A stretch of DNA of 64,000 bases, from NCBI GenBank assembly GCA_019237115.1, contig JAFAHS010000327.1:1-64000 (forward strand). Direction: 5' to 3'. The DNA is from Deltaproteobacteria bacterium. Lineage in GTDB: Bacteria; Desulfobacterota; Binatia; Binatales; Binataceae. Numbering within the stretch: the first letter of the stretch is position 1; each line of letters starts with the position of its first letter. Below are positions 27,624-36,032 of the stretch, in pieces. The notes beneath the pieces were generated by a model, which saw only the letters and a list, made by a program, of their open reading frames with translations, did not search any database and had not been told where the DNA came from. Both the position numbers and the translations under genes were made by a program.

Positions 27624-29011
27624 CGTTCGATTCGATTTTGTTATCGCGCCTTCAGTTCGCGTTCACGATTGGCTACCACATCATCTGGCCTACCTATTCA
27701 ATTGGAGTGTCGGGGTTCGTGGCCCTACTGAACGTGTTCTGGGTACTGACTGGCAAAACGAACTACCGGGACCTTGCCCGCTTTTGGACACACTTGTTCG
27801 CCTTGGGGTTCGTGATGGGTGTCGTCACAGGAGTTGTGCTTTCGTACCAGATCGGAGCTAACTGGAGCACGTTTTCGCGTATTACCGGAAACGTTCTGGG
27901 TCCGCTGTTCATGTATGAGGCGCTGACCGCCTTTTTTCTAGAGGCCGGATTTATCGGCATTTTGTTGTTCGGGGAGACGAGGGTAGGAAGAGGGCTTCAT
28001 CTGTTCGCTTCACTCATGGTGTTTGCCGGCACGATCTTCAGTGCCTTTTGGGTACTGGTTGCGAATAGTTGGATGCAGACGCCAGCCGGGGCTGTTCTCG
28101 GCTCGGATGGTGTTTTTCATGTGAAGAGCTGGACAGCTGTAATCTTCAATGCGTCGTTTCCCTACCGCTTTGGGCACATGGTTTGTGGAAGTTTGGTCAC
28201 GGGGGTGTTTTTCATCGCCGGCGTGTCAGCGCTTCACATTCTCCGAGAGACCAAACGAGAGGCGGCCGAGTCAGCACTTTCTTTGACTATGTGGCTTGCC
28301 CTCGCTCTGGTTCCGCTTCAGCTGTTTCTGGGCGATCGACACGGGCTCAACACTCGCCAATACCAGCCGATGAAGTTGGCAGCCATTGAAGCCCGCTGGG
28401 ATACGGGTCGTGGGGTACCGCTTACCTTGTTCGCGATCCCGGACCAGAAATCTGAGACGAATTTGTGGCCGGTGGACATTCCTCATTTGGGAAGCGTGAT
28501 TTTAACTCACAGTTGGAATGGCAAGGTACTCGGGCTAAAGGAAGTTCCGCCAGAAGATCGACCCTACGTTCCGATCGTATTCTTTGGTTTTCGAGCGATG
28601 GTCGGCATCGGAATGGTGCTCTTCCTTCTTTCCTTACTTGGAGCATACCAGAGGTGGCGAGGCCAGCTTGTGAAGCAGAGATGGTTTCTGGTTTCGTTGG
28701 TGGTCGCCAGCCCTCTCGGTTTTGTGGCGACAATCGCAGGTTGGATCGTAACGGAAGCGGGGAGACAGCCCTACGCGGTATACGGCATCCTGCGAACCGC
28801 AAATGCCGCGTCCCAGCTGCCTGCAGTCAGTGTCGGGCTCACCTTCCTTATCTTCATCGTCGCCTACCTGGCTTTGCTTGCCGGTTTTCTCCGGTTTTTC
28901 ACACAGGCGGTAATAGCCGGTCCGAAGATTACTGAGGTCTTGGATCCGGCCGCGCACGCGCCTCTTGGACGCATGCGATCAACGCCTGCGCTACTCAAAG
29001 GAGCTCGCTGA
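27620..29011 (+). CDS. cydA: Cytochrome bd-type quinol oxidase subunit I
   Basis: A 463-residue CydA-type protein with nine predicted membrane helices. Haem-ligand regions are visible: the early LQFAFTIGYHIIWPTYSIG histidine, the PYRFGHMVCGS histidine near residue 190, and the FGFRAMVGIGM methionine region near 322. The GWIVTEAGRQPY motif near 377 has tyrosine where many members have tryptophan. The Q loop is short, as in the cyanide-insensitive oxidase group. The enzyme oxidises quinol and reduces O2 to water at the cytoplasmic membrane. Its start overlaps the YdeP-like stop by 4 bp and it lies 2 bp before cydB. The context suggests a terminal oxidase for electrons from the molybdoenzymes. 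Confidence 0.92.
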   Translation: MTFDSILLSRLQFAFTIGYHIIWPTYSIGVSGFVALLNVFWVLTGKTNYRDLARFWTHLFALGFVMGVVTGVVLSYQIGANWSTFSRITGNVLGPLFMYEALTAFFLEAGFIGILLFGETRVGRGLHLFASLMVFAGTIFSAFWVLVANSWMQTPAGAVLGSDGVFHVKSWTAVIFNASFPYRFGHMVCGSLVTGVFFIAGVSALHILRETKREAAESALSLTMWLALALVPLQLFLGDRHGLNTRQYQPMKLAAIEARWDTGRGVPLTLFAIPDQKSETNLWPVDIPHLGSVILTHSWNGKVLGLKEVPPEDRPYVPIVFFGFRAMVGIGMVLFLLSLLGAYQRWRGQLVKQRWFLVSLVVASPLGFVATIAGWIVTEAGRQPYAVYGILRTANAASQLPAVSVGLTFLIFIVAYLALLAGFLRFFTQAVIAGPKITEVLDPAAHAPLGRMRSTPALLKGAR

Positions 29012-29013
29012 CG

Positions 29014-30084
29014 ATGCTCTATCCCTATGTTGGCTTCGCGCTCATCGGTCTCTCCATTCTTGTATACGTGTTGATGGACGGGTGGGATCTGGGGGTTGGA
29101 ATCTTGTTTTTGATTGCCCCTCGGGACATCGAACGAGACCAGATGATTAAATCCATAGCCCCCTTTTGGGACGGCAACGAGACTTGGTTGGTGTTTGGCG
29201 GCGTAACCCTGTTCGCGATATTTCCGCAGGTTTATGCGCAAGCTTTGCAACTCCTGTATTTGCCCGTAATGGTCATGCTATTCGCGCTCGTCTTTCGCGG
29301 GATCTCGTTTGAGTTTCGCGAACGGGCAAAAAAACAGGAGCGATTGTGGAATTGGATTTTCGGGCTGGCTTCGCTGGTAGCCGGTTTCGTGCAAGGCATG
29401 ATGCTCGGCAAGGTTGCCCAAGGGGTTCAGTCTCTGGGACTGGCCGATGGCAATAGCGTGAGCGTGAGTCTTTTCCCCATTCTCAGCGGTGTCGCGATGG
29501 TAGCTGGATACTCGCTTTTGGGCTCGGCTTGGCTGGTCTGCAAGACGGAGGGTTCCACGCAGACATTTGGTCGAGAGGTCAGCCAGGCCGCCTGGCTGTT
29601 CACGATGGTTACATTTATCGTGGTTTCGGTCTGGGCTCCGCTGAGTATCTCTCAGGTGGCAAGACGATGGTTCGCCTGGCCAGAAATGGGCCTGTTTGGG
29701 GTGGTGGCAATTGGACTGATTACGGTTGCGTTATGTTTTTGGCGCTCGATCTGGAGCAGAACTGGAAGCGACGCGCGCCTTCTTTGGCTGGCCGTGGTCA
29801 TGACTCTGTTTGCATTCCTCGGGTTCGGTGCGACGCTGTGGCCTTACATTCTGCCCTATCGGCTCTCAATAGCTGAAGGTGCCGCGGACACGACGACCAT
29901 ACAATTCGCGTTGGTTGGGGTCATCCTCACGATGCCGATGGTCGCTATCTATCAGCTGTGTGCTTACCGGATATTTCGGGGAAAAGTCCCGGGCACCGGG
30001 CAGGATTATGACGCACCAGCCTCCGCTCCGAGTATCTCGGCACGGCGTACTCACGAGCGCGAGTCAGCCTTGCACCTTTCTTAG
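29014..30084 (+). CDS. cydB: Cytochrome bd-type quinol oxidase subunit II
   Basis: A 356-residue CydB with about eight membrane helices. It has the family opening YVLMDGWDLGVGILFL, the motif PFWDGNETWLVFGGVTLFAIFP near residue 50 and LVFRGISFEFRERAKK near 92. It pairs with CydA. The last 20 residues (APSISARRTHERESALHLS) are hydrophilic and not conserved. They overlap the region where a fragment of an outer-membrane efflux protein begins in another frame, so the cyd genes may have been joined here to an older efflux operon. Confidence 0.92.
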   Translation: MLYPYVGFALIGLSILVYVLMDGWDLGVGILFLIAPRDIERDQMIKSIAPFWDGNETWLVFGGVTLFAIFPQVYAQALQLLYLPVMVMLFALVFRGISFEFRERAKKQERLWNWIFGLASLVAGFVQGMMLGKVAQGVQSLGLADGNSVSVSLFPILSGVAMVAGYSLLGSAWLVCKTEGSTQTFGREVSQAAWLFTMVTFIVVSVWAPLSISQVARRWFAWPEMGLFGVVAIGLITVALCFWRSIWSRTGSDARLLWLAVVMTLFAFLGFGATLWPYILPYRLSIAEGAADTTTIQFALVGVILTMPMVAIYQLCAYRIFRGKVPGTGQDYDAPASAPSISARRTHERESALHLS

Positions 30085-30086
30085 TC

Positions 30087-30245
30087 GGACCCGCAAAGAT
30101 TGCTGTCGTGGAGTTGCTTACCGCTCAACGAGATCTGGCCAATGTCCGCTACACACTAATCCAAAGCCAAGCCGAACTGCTTACGGCATACGCTGCCGCT
30201 GCGCATGCAGTAGGTTTTACCGCTTTCGATGAGTATCATCGATGA
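30087..30245 (+). pseudogene. C-terminal fragment of an outer-membrane efflux factor (TolC/MdtP-like)
   Basis: The frame ending at TGA 30243-30245 reads VELLTAQRDLANVRYTLIQ, then SQAELLTAYAAAAHAVG. This is the conserved C-terminal helix pair of TolC-family outer-membrane factors. Only about 50 codons remain and the N-terminal part is missing, replaced by cydB. Its stop overlaps the ytcA start by 4 bp (ATGA), the arrangement expected in an intact OMF-ytcA-mdtN-mdtO operon. The fragment cannot make a channel. Confidence 0.75.
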
Positions 30246-30520
30246 ACAGACTCTCCGAGCGAGTTCCACTGAGTACGGTTCCGATCCTCGGTACGCTTCT
30301 GCTGACCGGATGCGATCCGATCGTCAATATCGCGGGAGCCAACTTCCCGGCCTGGCTGTTATCAGCGATAGCGGGCGCGGCGTTTGCGTTCGGATTCCGG
30401 ACTCTTGTCGGTGCAATAGGTATCGAGCGCGACCTCGGACCATCGCTTGTGATCTATCCTTCGTTGGCTTTCCTTTTGGCATGCACGATTTATCTGATTT
30501 GTTTCGATCGACTCGGATGA
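30242..30520 (+). CDS. ytcA: YtcA-like small lipoprotein/membrane protein
   Basis: A 92-residue protein with a lipobox near the N-terminus (GTLLLTGCDP, cysteine at about 23), then two membrane helices (FPAWLLSAIAGAAFAFGFRTLVG and LVIYPSLAFLLACTIYLICF). It matches the YtcA family, which in enterobacteria lies beside mdtNOP. It starts on the stop of the outer-membrane factor fragment and is followed 7 bp later by mdtN. Its function is unknown; it probably assists the efflux pump. Confidence 0.75.
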   Translation: MNRLSERVPLSTVPILGTLLLTGCDPIVNIAGANFPAWLLSAIAGAAFAFGFRTLVGAIGIERDLGPSLVIYPSLAFLLACTIYLICFDRLG

Positions 30521-30527
30521 GGCCGCC

Positions 30528-31646
30528 ATGTCGGAATCAGGGCAAGAGGGTGAGCCTTTGGCACGAATTTCTCAGACACAGGTTTCTGCGGGGGACGCTT
30601 TCGCGCAAGTGAGACAGGTGATTTATCCGCGAGTTGTTCGTACGCCCTTAGTACGAATGGCGTTGCACGTGGCGAGCGGGTTGGTTGTTTTGGGTGCGGT
30701 TACGGTGGGGATCTACGTCAGTTACCTTTACTATGCATTTCCGCGCACTGACGACGCGTATGTTCATGCCAACATCGTTGGAATTGCGCCGCACGTAAGT
30801 GGACCGATTACGGAATTGGTGGTGCAGGACAATCAGTTCGTTCGGCACGGACAACTGCTGTTTGTAGTGGATCCGAGACCGTACCGCTCTGCGGTCGACA
30901 AGGCCGAGGCGGACCTGAGTTTGACGGAGCTTGAGATTCGCGCGCTCGACAATTCCATTCGTGCCGCGAATGCTCGTCAGGCTCAGCTCCAAGCGGACGT
31001 TGCTTACGACCAGCAGTACCTTGGGAGGATTTTACCACTCTTGAGTCGGCATTTCATAACTGAGAACGACGTGTTTAATGCACGAACCCGGCTCGAGGCA
31101 GCGGAAGCGGCCGTCACGTCAGCGCGCAGCGAAGTCGCTAAAGCTCAAAATGAGCTCGGTCAAGTGGGCAGGATCAATGCGCGGCGTAAATCGGCTCAGG
31201 CTTTTTTGTACGATGCTAACCTCAACGTTGAATACTGCTACGTTCGTGCTCCGTTCGACGCCTACGTCACGAACCTGAACACAGCTGTCGGTCAGTATGC
31301 CAATGAGGGGAAGGAGGTTTTGAGCCTAGTCGACGATCGGACTTGGTATGTGCTGGCGAACTTTCGGGAGAACTTCCTGGCGCATATCCGGCCGCAAATG
31401 CGTGCGGAGATCTACCTGCTGAGTTATCCAAACAAGCGGTTCCACGGCCACGTGCAGGGGATCGGGTGGGCTCTCTACCAGGAGAATGGGGCGAGTGTTC
31501 AAGGCCTGCCCCAGGTGGAAGAGACTCTAAATTGGGTGAGGCTCTCGCATCGATTTCCAGTCCGCATCGTTCTCGATGATCGCGATCCGGAGTTTCCCTT
31601 CCGCATGGGTACGACTGCCGTAGTAACCATCAAGGGAAATCGATAG
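30528..31646 (+). CDS. mdtN: HlyD/EmrA-type membrane fusion protein (MdtN-like)
   Basis: A 372-residue periplasmic adaptor. One N-terminal membrane helix (about 45-68) is followed by a first lipoyl half (FPRTDDAYVHANIVGIAPHVSG), a long alpha hairpin coiled coil (about 115-215), and a second lipoyl half with YCYVRAPFDAYV near 235. It would link an inner-membrane pump to an outer-membrane channel. The gene sits between ytcA and a FUSC-family protein, the MdtN-MdtO order. Because the local outer-membrane factor is truncated, it may depend on a TolC encoded elsewhere. Confidence 0.85.
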   Translation: MSESGQEGEPLARISQTQVSAGDAFAQVRQVIYPRVVRTPLVRMALHVASGLVVLGAVTVGIYVSYLYYAFPRTDDAYVHANIVGIAPHVSGPITELVVQDNQFVRHGQLLFVVDPRPYRSAVDKAEADLSLTELEIRALDNSIRAANARQAQLQADVAYDQQYLGRILPLLSRHFITENDVFNARTRLEAAEAAVTSARSEVAKAQNELGQVGRINARRKSAQAFLYDANLNVEYCYVRAPFDAYVTNLNTAVGQYANEGKEVLSLVDDRTWYVLANFRENFLAHIRPQMRAEIYLLSYPNKRFHGHVQGIGWALYQENGASVQGLPQVEETLNWVRLSHRFPVRIVLDDRDPEFPFRMGTTAVVTIKGNR

Positions 31647-31653
31647 CGGACGT

Positions 31654-33960
31654 ATGGCCGCCTTCACGCATGACGGGGACGCTAAAGCCGGCCTCGTCGG
31701 CCGTCTCGACCAGTTGGAGGGTTTGCTGGCGAAGGAGCTCGCCTATGTACCACGAAAGTTGTGGATGGCACTTCGTCTGGCGACGATTGCAACCATCGGT
31801 ACTGCAGTAGTTGCCATCTGTCACGTGAGTGGCGATCTGGGCACCTATTTGGTCTGGTTTGTGGTCAGCACGAGTCCGACGATGAGGTTAGGACGGGCCG
31901 CGCGAATTGTTGCGCTGGAAGGTGCCTTCCTGGTGTGCTCGCTAATCGCGTCGAGGGCTCTTGCGGAAACGCCTTGGCTCATGCTGCTTAGTGTTTTCGC
32001 ATTTATGGGGTGCTCTACGTATGTGAGCATCGCCAACAACTTTGGACCGGCCGGTCTATTAATGCAGGTCGTCAGCCTCGCCTCTTTTTATGAAGTCGCC
32101 TTTGCGCCTCACCAGATTGGCTGGACCGCGGCAGGATCATTCGCAGCGACCGCAATTAGCTTTGCGATAGTGGTTTTGTTCGACGATCTGCTTTGGCCCG
32201 ATCCGGCCGGGCCCAGGCTGCGCGAGTCACTTGCAGCGAGCATCGCGCATGAACGTTGGCGTCTCGTGGAAGCAGTAAAATTCTATCTGGGCAGTCGCTC
32301 TACGCGAGCGCCGTCGAAATCGACCTGGAGTTCCGATTTAGCCACGCATTTAGCGCTCTTGGATCGCGTGATCGACGAAGGGGTATCCGCGCGCGATCAC
32401 ACAATTTTTCTGGGAGCGATCACGCGCGTTGAGCGGATACATCTCGAGGTTGACCGGCTAGTGCTGGCCGCTACCCGAGACATATCTGTCACGATTCGCA
32501 CAATGCTGCGGCCGGAAATTGAAGCGGCCGTTGAAGCGCTTGCCACGGTTCTGCAGGAAATGGCCTACGAGGCTCCGACCGTCATGCTTACCAGTGCGGC
32601 TATTTCCACGGCAGCCCAGACCGCACGATTAAGGTTGGACGCTCTAGCCCAACGCCAAGCAGAGGTAAGACCGGTGTATATCGGCGTGGCCGCGGCCACA
32701 GAAGTGGCGAATTTTGCGGCGTTTGGCGAGTGCTTGGCGACGCTGACTCGCCTCGTGGAGCGTCCTCTAGATGAGCCCACTAGGATGATCACGTCGAGTC
32801 CGCCAGTTGGCGTGATGTCCGAATCGAAGACCACGTTGCAGCAGAATCTGGTGCGTCACTCCCTGAAAGTGGGATTTTGTACGGTGCTTGGCTATATCGC
32901 GGGTCTTTCTACGCAGCGTCCAGAAATGTCGGTAATTTTGACCACCATTGTGATAACCGCGCTTCCTACCTATGGAGCTGCGGTTCGGAAGATGATTCTT
33001 CGTATTGTCGGTGCGACTCTGGGTGGTTTGTTTTGTCTGGCAGCCATCATTATCGTCACGCCGAATTTCGAGACCGTCTCGGCCTATGTGGCAGCCGTTT
33101 TCCTGGTCTTCTACATTTCCGCATATTCGTCTTTAAGCAGCGGCCAAATCGCATACGCTGGGAGTCAGATTGGAACGACCTTCGCATTGATGTTCGGCGG
33201 CTTAAGTCCTGCGACTGACGTCTATGGTCCCCTTTGGCGGCTTTGGGGGATACTACTCGGCACTTTAATCGTCATGATCATTTTCTTGTTCTTGTGGCCT
33301 GACTACGCTGGAGATTCCCTGTTGCCAAAACTACGGCTGGTAATTCGTGAAGCCCTGGCGCTGATGCCCGGCCGGCCGGCCGCAAAGAGCGAACAAGGCG
33401 TGGAAGCGTCCAGTCTTCTAGTAATGAACACCCTCAGGGAAATTCTCGAAATTGCGGACGATGCGCAGCTCGAGGGACGTCGGAGCACGATAGATCATGA
33501 TAATGTGGTACAGGCTGCTGGCACTTTGCGGCGGATTGCGAACCGGCTCGGCACGATCGCGATAGCGCGCATCAATACGTCCATCGGGCAACTGGACGAT
33601 GCAACCGTGCGGGTTAGGCAGGCCGTTTTTGAGATCCTTGCCAGGCGTCTGGACGCGTGGCTGGCATTTTACGAGGCATATGGTCATTCTCTTAAACGCG
33701 CTACTCCGGTCCAATTGCCAAACCTGACATCGCGCGATGAAATTCAACGAGGAGTCGACAAACTAAGCACCCGGCTTGAAGCTAATGGGTACGCCCTAAT
33801 CGATTCCTGGTCGGTAGAACAGCGCCGCGTAATACTGAGTGAGCTCGAGTCCTTACAAAGGCTTGAATATCTAATGTGGGAACTCGACCGCTATCTCGCC
33901 GGCATCGTTCGGACGGGACCTATGGCTTTGGATCAAGTTGTCCCAGTGCCTGGCGTATAG
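31654..33960 (+). CDS. mdtO: FUSC-family membrane protein (MdtO-like efflux component)
   Basis: A 768-residue protein of the fusaric-acid-resistance (FUSC) family. Two sets of membrane helices are visible: about 30-180 (ending near FVVSTSPTMRLGR and SFAIVVLFDDLLWPD) and about 400-550 (VGFCTVLGYIAGLSTQRPEMSVILTTIVI and onward). Each is followed by a large cytoplasmic helical part. In E. coli MdtO works with MdtN and MdtP in export of toxic compounds. It begins 8 bp after mdtN. It ends convergently 28 bp from the sigma-54 regulator. Confidence 0.82.
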   Translation: MAAFTHDGDAKAGLVGRLDQLEGLLAKELAYVPRKLWMALRLATIATIGTAVVAICHVSGDLGTYLVWFVVSTSPTMRLGRAARIVALEGAFLVCSLIASRALAETPWLMLLSVFAFMGCSTYVSIANNFGPAGLLMQVVSLASFYEVAFAPHQIGWTAAGSFAATAISFAIVVLFDDLLWPDPAGPRLRESLAASIAHERWRLVEAVKFYLGSRSTRAPSKSTWSSDLATHLALLDRVIDEGVSARDHTIFLGAITRVERIHLEVDRLVLAATRDISVTIRTMLRPEIEAAVEALATVLQEMAYEAPTVMLTSAAISTAAQTARLRLDALAQRQAEVRPVYIGVAAATEVANFAAFGECLATLTRLVERPLDEPTRMITSSPPVGVMSESKTTLQQNLVRHSLKVGFCTVLGYIAGLSTQRPEMSVILTTIVITALPTYGAAVRKMILRIVGATLGGLFCLAAIIIVTPNFETVSAYVAAVFLVFYISAYSSLSSGQIAYAGSQIGTTFALMFGGLSPATDVYGPLWRLWGILLGTLIVMIIFLFLWPDYAGDSLLPKLRLVIREALALMPGRPAAKSEQGVEASSLLVMNTLREILEIADDAQLEGRRSTIDHDNVVQAAGTLRRIANRLGTIAIARINTSIGQLDDATVRVRQAVFEILARRLDAWLAFYEAYGHSLKRATPVQLPNLTSRDEIQRGVDKLSTRLEANGYALIDSWSVEQRRVILSELESLQRLEYLMWELDRYLAGIVRTGPMALDQVVPVPGV

Positions 33961-33988
33961 ATCGACCTAGAGGGACAACTGGTTGGCC

Positions 33989-35269
33989 TCATGGAACTCC
34001 GGGCAGTCTGTTCGCATTCAGGCAGGAACGGGTCGCACTCCGTCCCAAGCTTTCTGAGGGTCGGGATTGTGACCTCAAACGTCCGATTCCAAGCGCGCGG
34101 ATTCGATACGTAAGAGTATTAGCATTCAGGCCGAGCAGCTCAGCCGCTCCGGCCGGTCCTGATATCTTTCCGCGAGTCTGCTGGAGCGCGGCCAATATAC
34201 TATCCCGCTCCAGCTGCCTGAGGCTCTCACTGGTTAGGATCTCGGCGGTGGACGACCGTTTAGTCATTCCTTCTATAACAACAGGGTCTTGATTCTGAGC
34301 TATTAGTGAGGGGCTTCCCAGATCGAATCGTAGGCGTGATTCCTTGGCTAAAATCATAGCTCGTTCGATCGCGTTTTGCAGTTCGCGAATGTTCCCGGCC
34401 CAATCGTGCCGGCCCAAGACCTCGATGTCCGTATTGGTTAGGCGGAGGTCGAGGCGGTTGAGTCGGTTCCGAAAAAGGGACACGAAATGATTAGCCAAAT
34501 CCGGAATATCCTCCCGGCGCTCGCGTAAGGGCGGCACTAGCAGTGGGAAGACGCAGAGGCGATAGTAGAGGTCCTGGCGGAAGCGCCCGGAACGCACTTC
34601 TTGCTGAAGATCTCGATTGGTCGCTGCGATGATGCGAACATCAACTTGCCGCGTGGTTTCTTCACCGACACGTTCAAACTGACCAACCTGCAGGACGCGC
34701 AACAGCTTTGACTGATGGGCGGGCGGGATTTCCCCGACTTCATCGAGGAACAGAGTCCCGCCGTTGGCATGTTGAAAACGTCCTGTACGGTCACGGAGAG
34801 CACCAGTAAATGCCCCCTTGGCATGGCCGAAAAATTCACTCTCGAAAAGTTCGGAAGGAATCGACCCGCAGTTGACCCGTACCAGAGGTCGATTTCGGCG
34901 GCTGCTGATGTCGTGTATTGCCTCCGCGACCAATTCTTTTCCGGTACCTGATTCGCCGAGGATCAGGACTGTCGTGTCAGTAGGCCCCACCATGCTTACT
35001 TGCTCGAGTAGCTCGCATAGCACGCGACTATGCCCGATGATCTTGTCAAACGGAGGCGTCGCTCTCGAGGTGGGACCGGCTAGTGAAGGCTCAGACTCGC
35101 AGCGTGGCACAGCCGATTCAGGTGGACGCGCGTGTGCGAGTTGCCTGATTTCGTGACTGCGAGGGTTCGACCTTTCGAAGAAAGAGCAACGTGCCGGTTC
35201 GGTTGGGTTCAATTCGTTCATGCTCCGGACAATTCTGACCATCTCACTGACAGTCTCTTTCGCTCCCAC
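33989..35269 (-). CDS. Sigma-54-dependent enhancer-binding activator
   Basis: A 426-residue AAA+ activator. Walker A GESGTGKE lies near residue 103, the sigma-54 contact loop GAFTGA near 150, and Walker B LFLDEVGEI near 172. Conserved ATNRDLQ and RFRQDLYYRLCVFPL segments follow. A Fis-type helix-turn-helix closes the protein (GAAELLGLNANTLTYRIRALGI). The N-terminal 80 residues are short and show no GAF, PAS or receiver domain, so the signal input is unclear. The Fis end resembles FhlA/NorR-type proteins. It lies between the efflux genes and the formate dehydrogenase operon, about 9 kb from a perfect sigma-54 promoter, and is the natural candidate to activate it. The start is uncertain: GTG 35269 or an internal ATG near 35221. 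Confidence 0.88.
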   Translation of the reverse strand: MGAKETVSEMVRIVRSMNELNPTEPARCSFFERSNPRSHEIRQLAHARPPESAVPRCESEPSLAGPTSRATPPFDKIIGHSRVLCELLEQVSMVGPTDTTVLILGESGTGKELVAEAIHDISSRRNRPLVRVNCGSIPSELFESEFFGHAKGAFTGALRDRTGRFQHANGGTLFLDEVGEIPPAHQSKLLRVLQVGQFERVGEETTRQVDVRIIAATNRDLQQEVRSGRFRQDLYYRLCVFPLLVPPLRERREDIPDLANHFVSLFRNRLNRLDLRLTNTDIEVLGRHDWAGNIRELQNAIERAMILAKESRLRFDLGSPSLIAQNQDPVVIEGMTKRSSTAEILTSESLRQLERDSILAALQQTRGKISGPAGAAELLGLNANTLTYRIRALGIGRLRSQSRPSESLGRSATRSCLNANRLPGVP

Positions 35270-36032
35270 ACGTCAGCTCTGCCGTTGTTCCGTCCTGGAG
35301 GAGCATCAGGCTGCCGATTTAGCCTTCCAACGCCAGGTGGTGGCAGCACTACCTAACGCGTCTCGGCAGGTGCCAAATAGGGTCCTTCTGTTCTTTAGTG
35401 TCGGTGCTTGCGTTAGCCAACGTGCTCCTCCCAATTGAAAATACGGCGAGACTTGATCGTGCCCATTCCGTCTCAGGAATTAAGGCGTGAGTAGGCGCGG
35501 CACCCCTCGGTGACGTTGATTTTCACCACGCAGACGACAATCCAACGTGTGGGCCGAGCTGGTTGGAGAAGCTTAAGTCCGAATCAAGTCAGTTCGTTAA
35601 CCTGCGACCCATTCTGAGGGGAAGGCTTCGACCAAGACCCCTGCGGTGAGACCGCCGATAGGCAGCCACCCTGTCGGTGATCCCAAAATCTATCCTTTTT
35701 CCTGAACTCCACTGCCGCGATTTAGGCCTCAACGCTCGCGGACCACCATAAGAAATGTCCGCTTTGCCGGTCCATCCGGCAGGCGACCATGCGCGAAAAG
35801 AGCAAGCGGATTCGCGCGCAGCCGCTCACCGGGACCAGCGGCACACTTTAGTGACGCGAATTCTCACGCCTTCTTTTCAGAGAAAGCAAGAAGGTGGCAA
35901 GCCGGTCAGAAAAGGCAGTAAGTATTTTGGCGGCGATCTCAGATGGCCTTGTCATTCGCGTTTCAGGTTGGCGGCGGCTTCGGTGGTCGTCGCGCCCGTT
36001 CAGAGCAAGAGCGGCAGGCCTAAGGAGGAAGT
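35270..36032. other. Interval before the formate dehydrogenase operon, with repeat copy B
   Basis: A 763 bp divergent interval. It holds repeat copy B (35482-35640) and no convincing gene. No sigma-54 consensus was found upstream of the formate dehydrogenase start; other promoters could not be assigned. The last bases carry a strong ribosome site (AAGGAGG) for the gene at 36033. Confidence 0.6.
35482..35640 (+). repeat. Dispersed direct repeat, copy B
   Basis: Begins AAGGCGTGAGTA (35482-35493). The 19 bp pairing block is at 35509-35527 with one change (GAT for GAA). Similarity to copy C continues through an accgaactg-like stretch and a late block near 35603 (CTGCGA, then AGGGG and AAGAC). 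It lies directly before the formate dehydrogenase genes. Confidence 0.75.

Noticed and set aside
35482..35640. CRISPR or tandem repeat array
   Set aside because: The three repeat copies are single, kilobases apart, and not separated by regular spacers.
35700..36032. Sigma-54 promoter for the formate dehydrogenase operon
   Set aside because: GG and GC pairs with 10-base spacing and a TTGC core were looked for and not found; near matches had wrong spacing.
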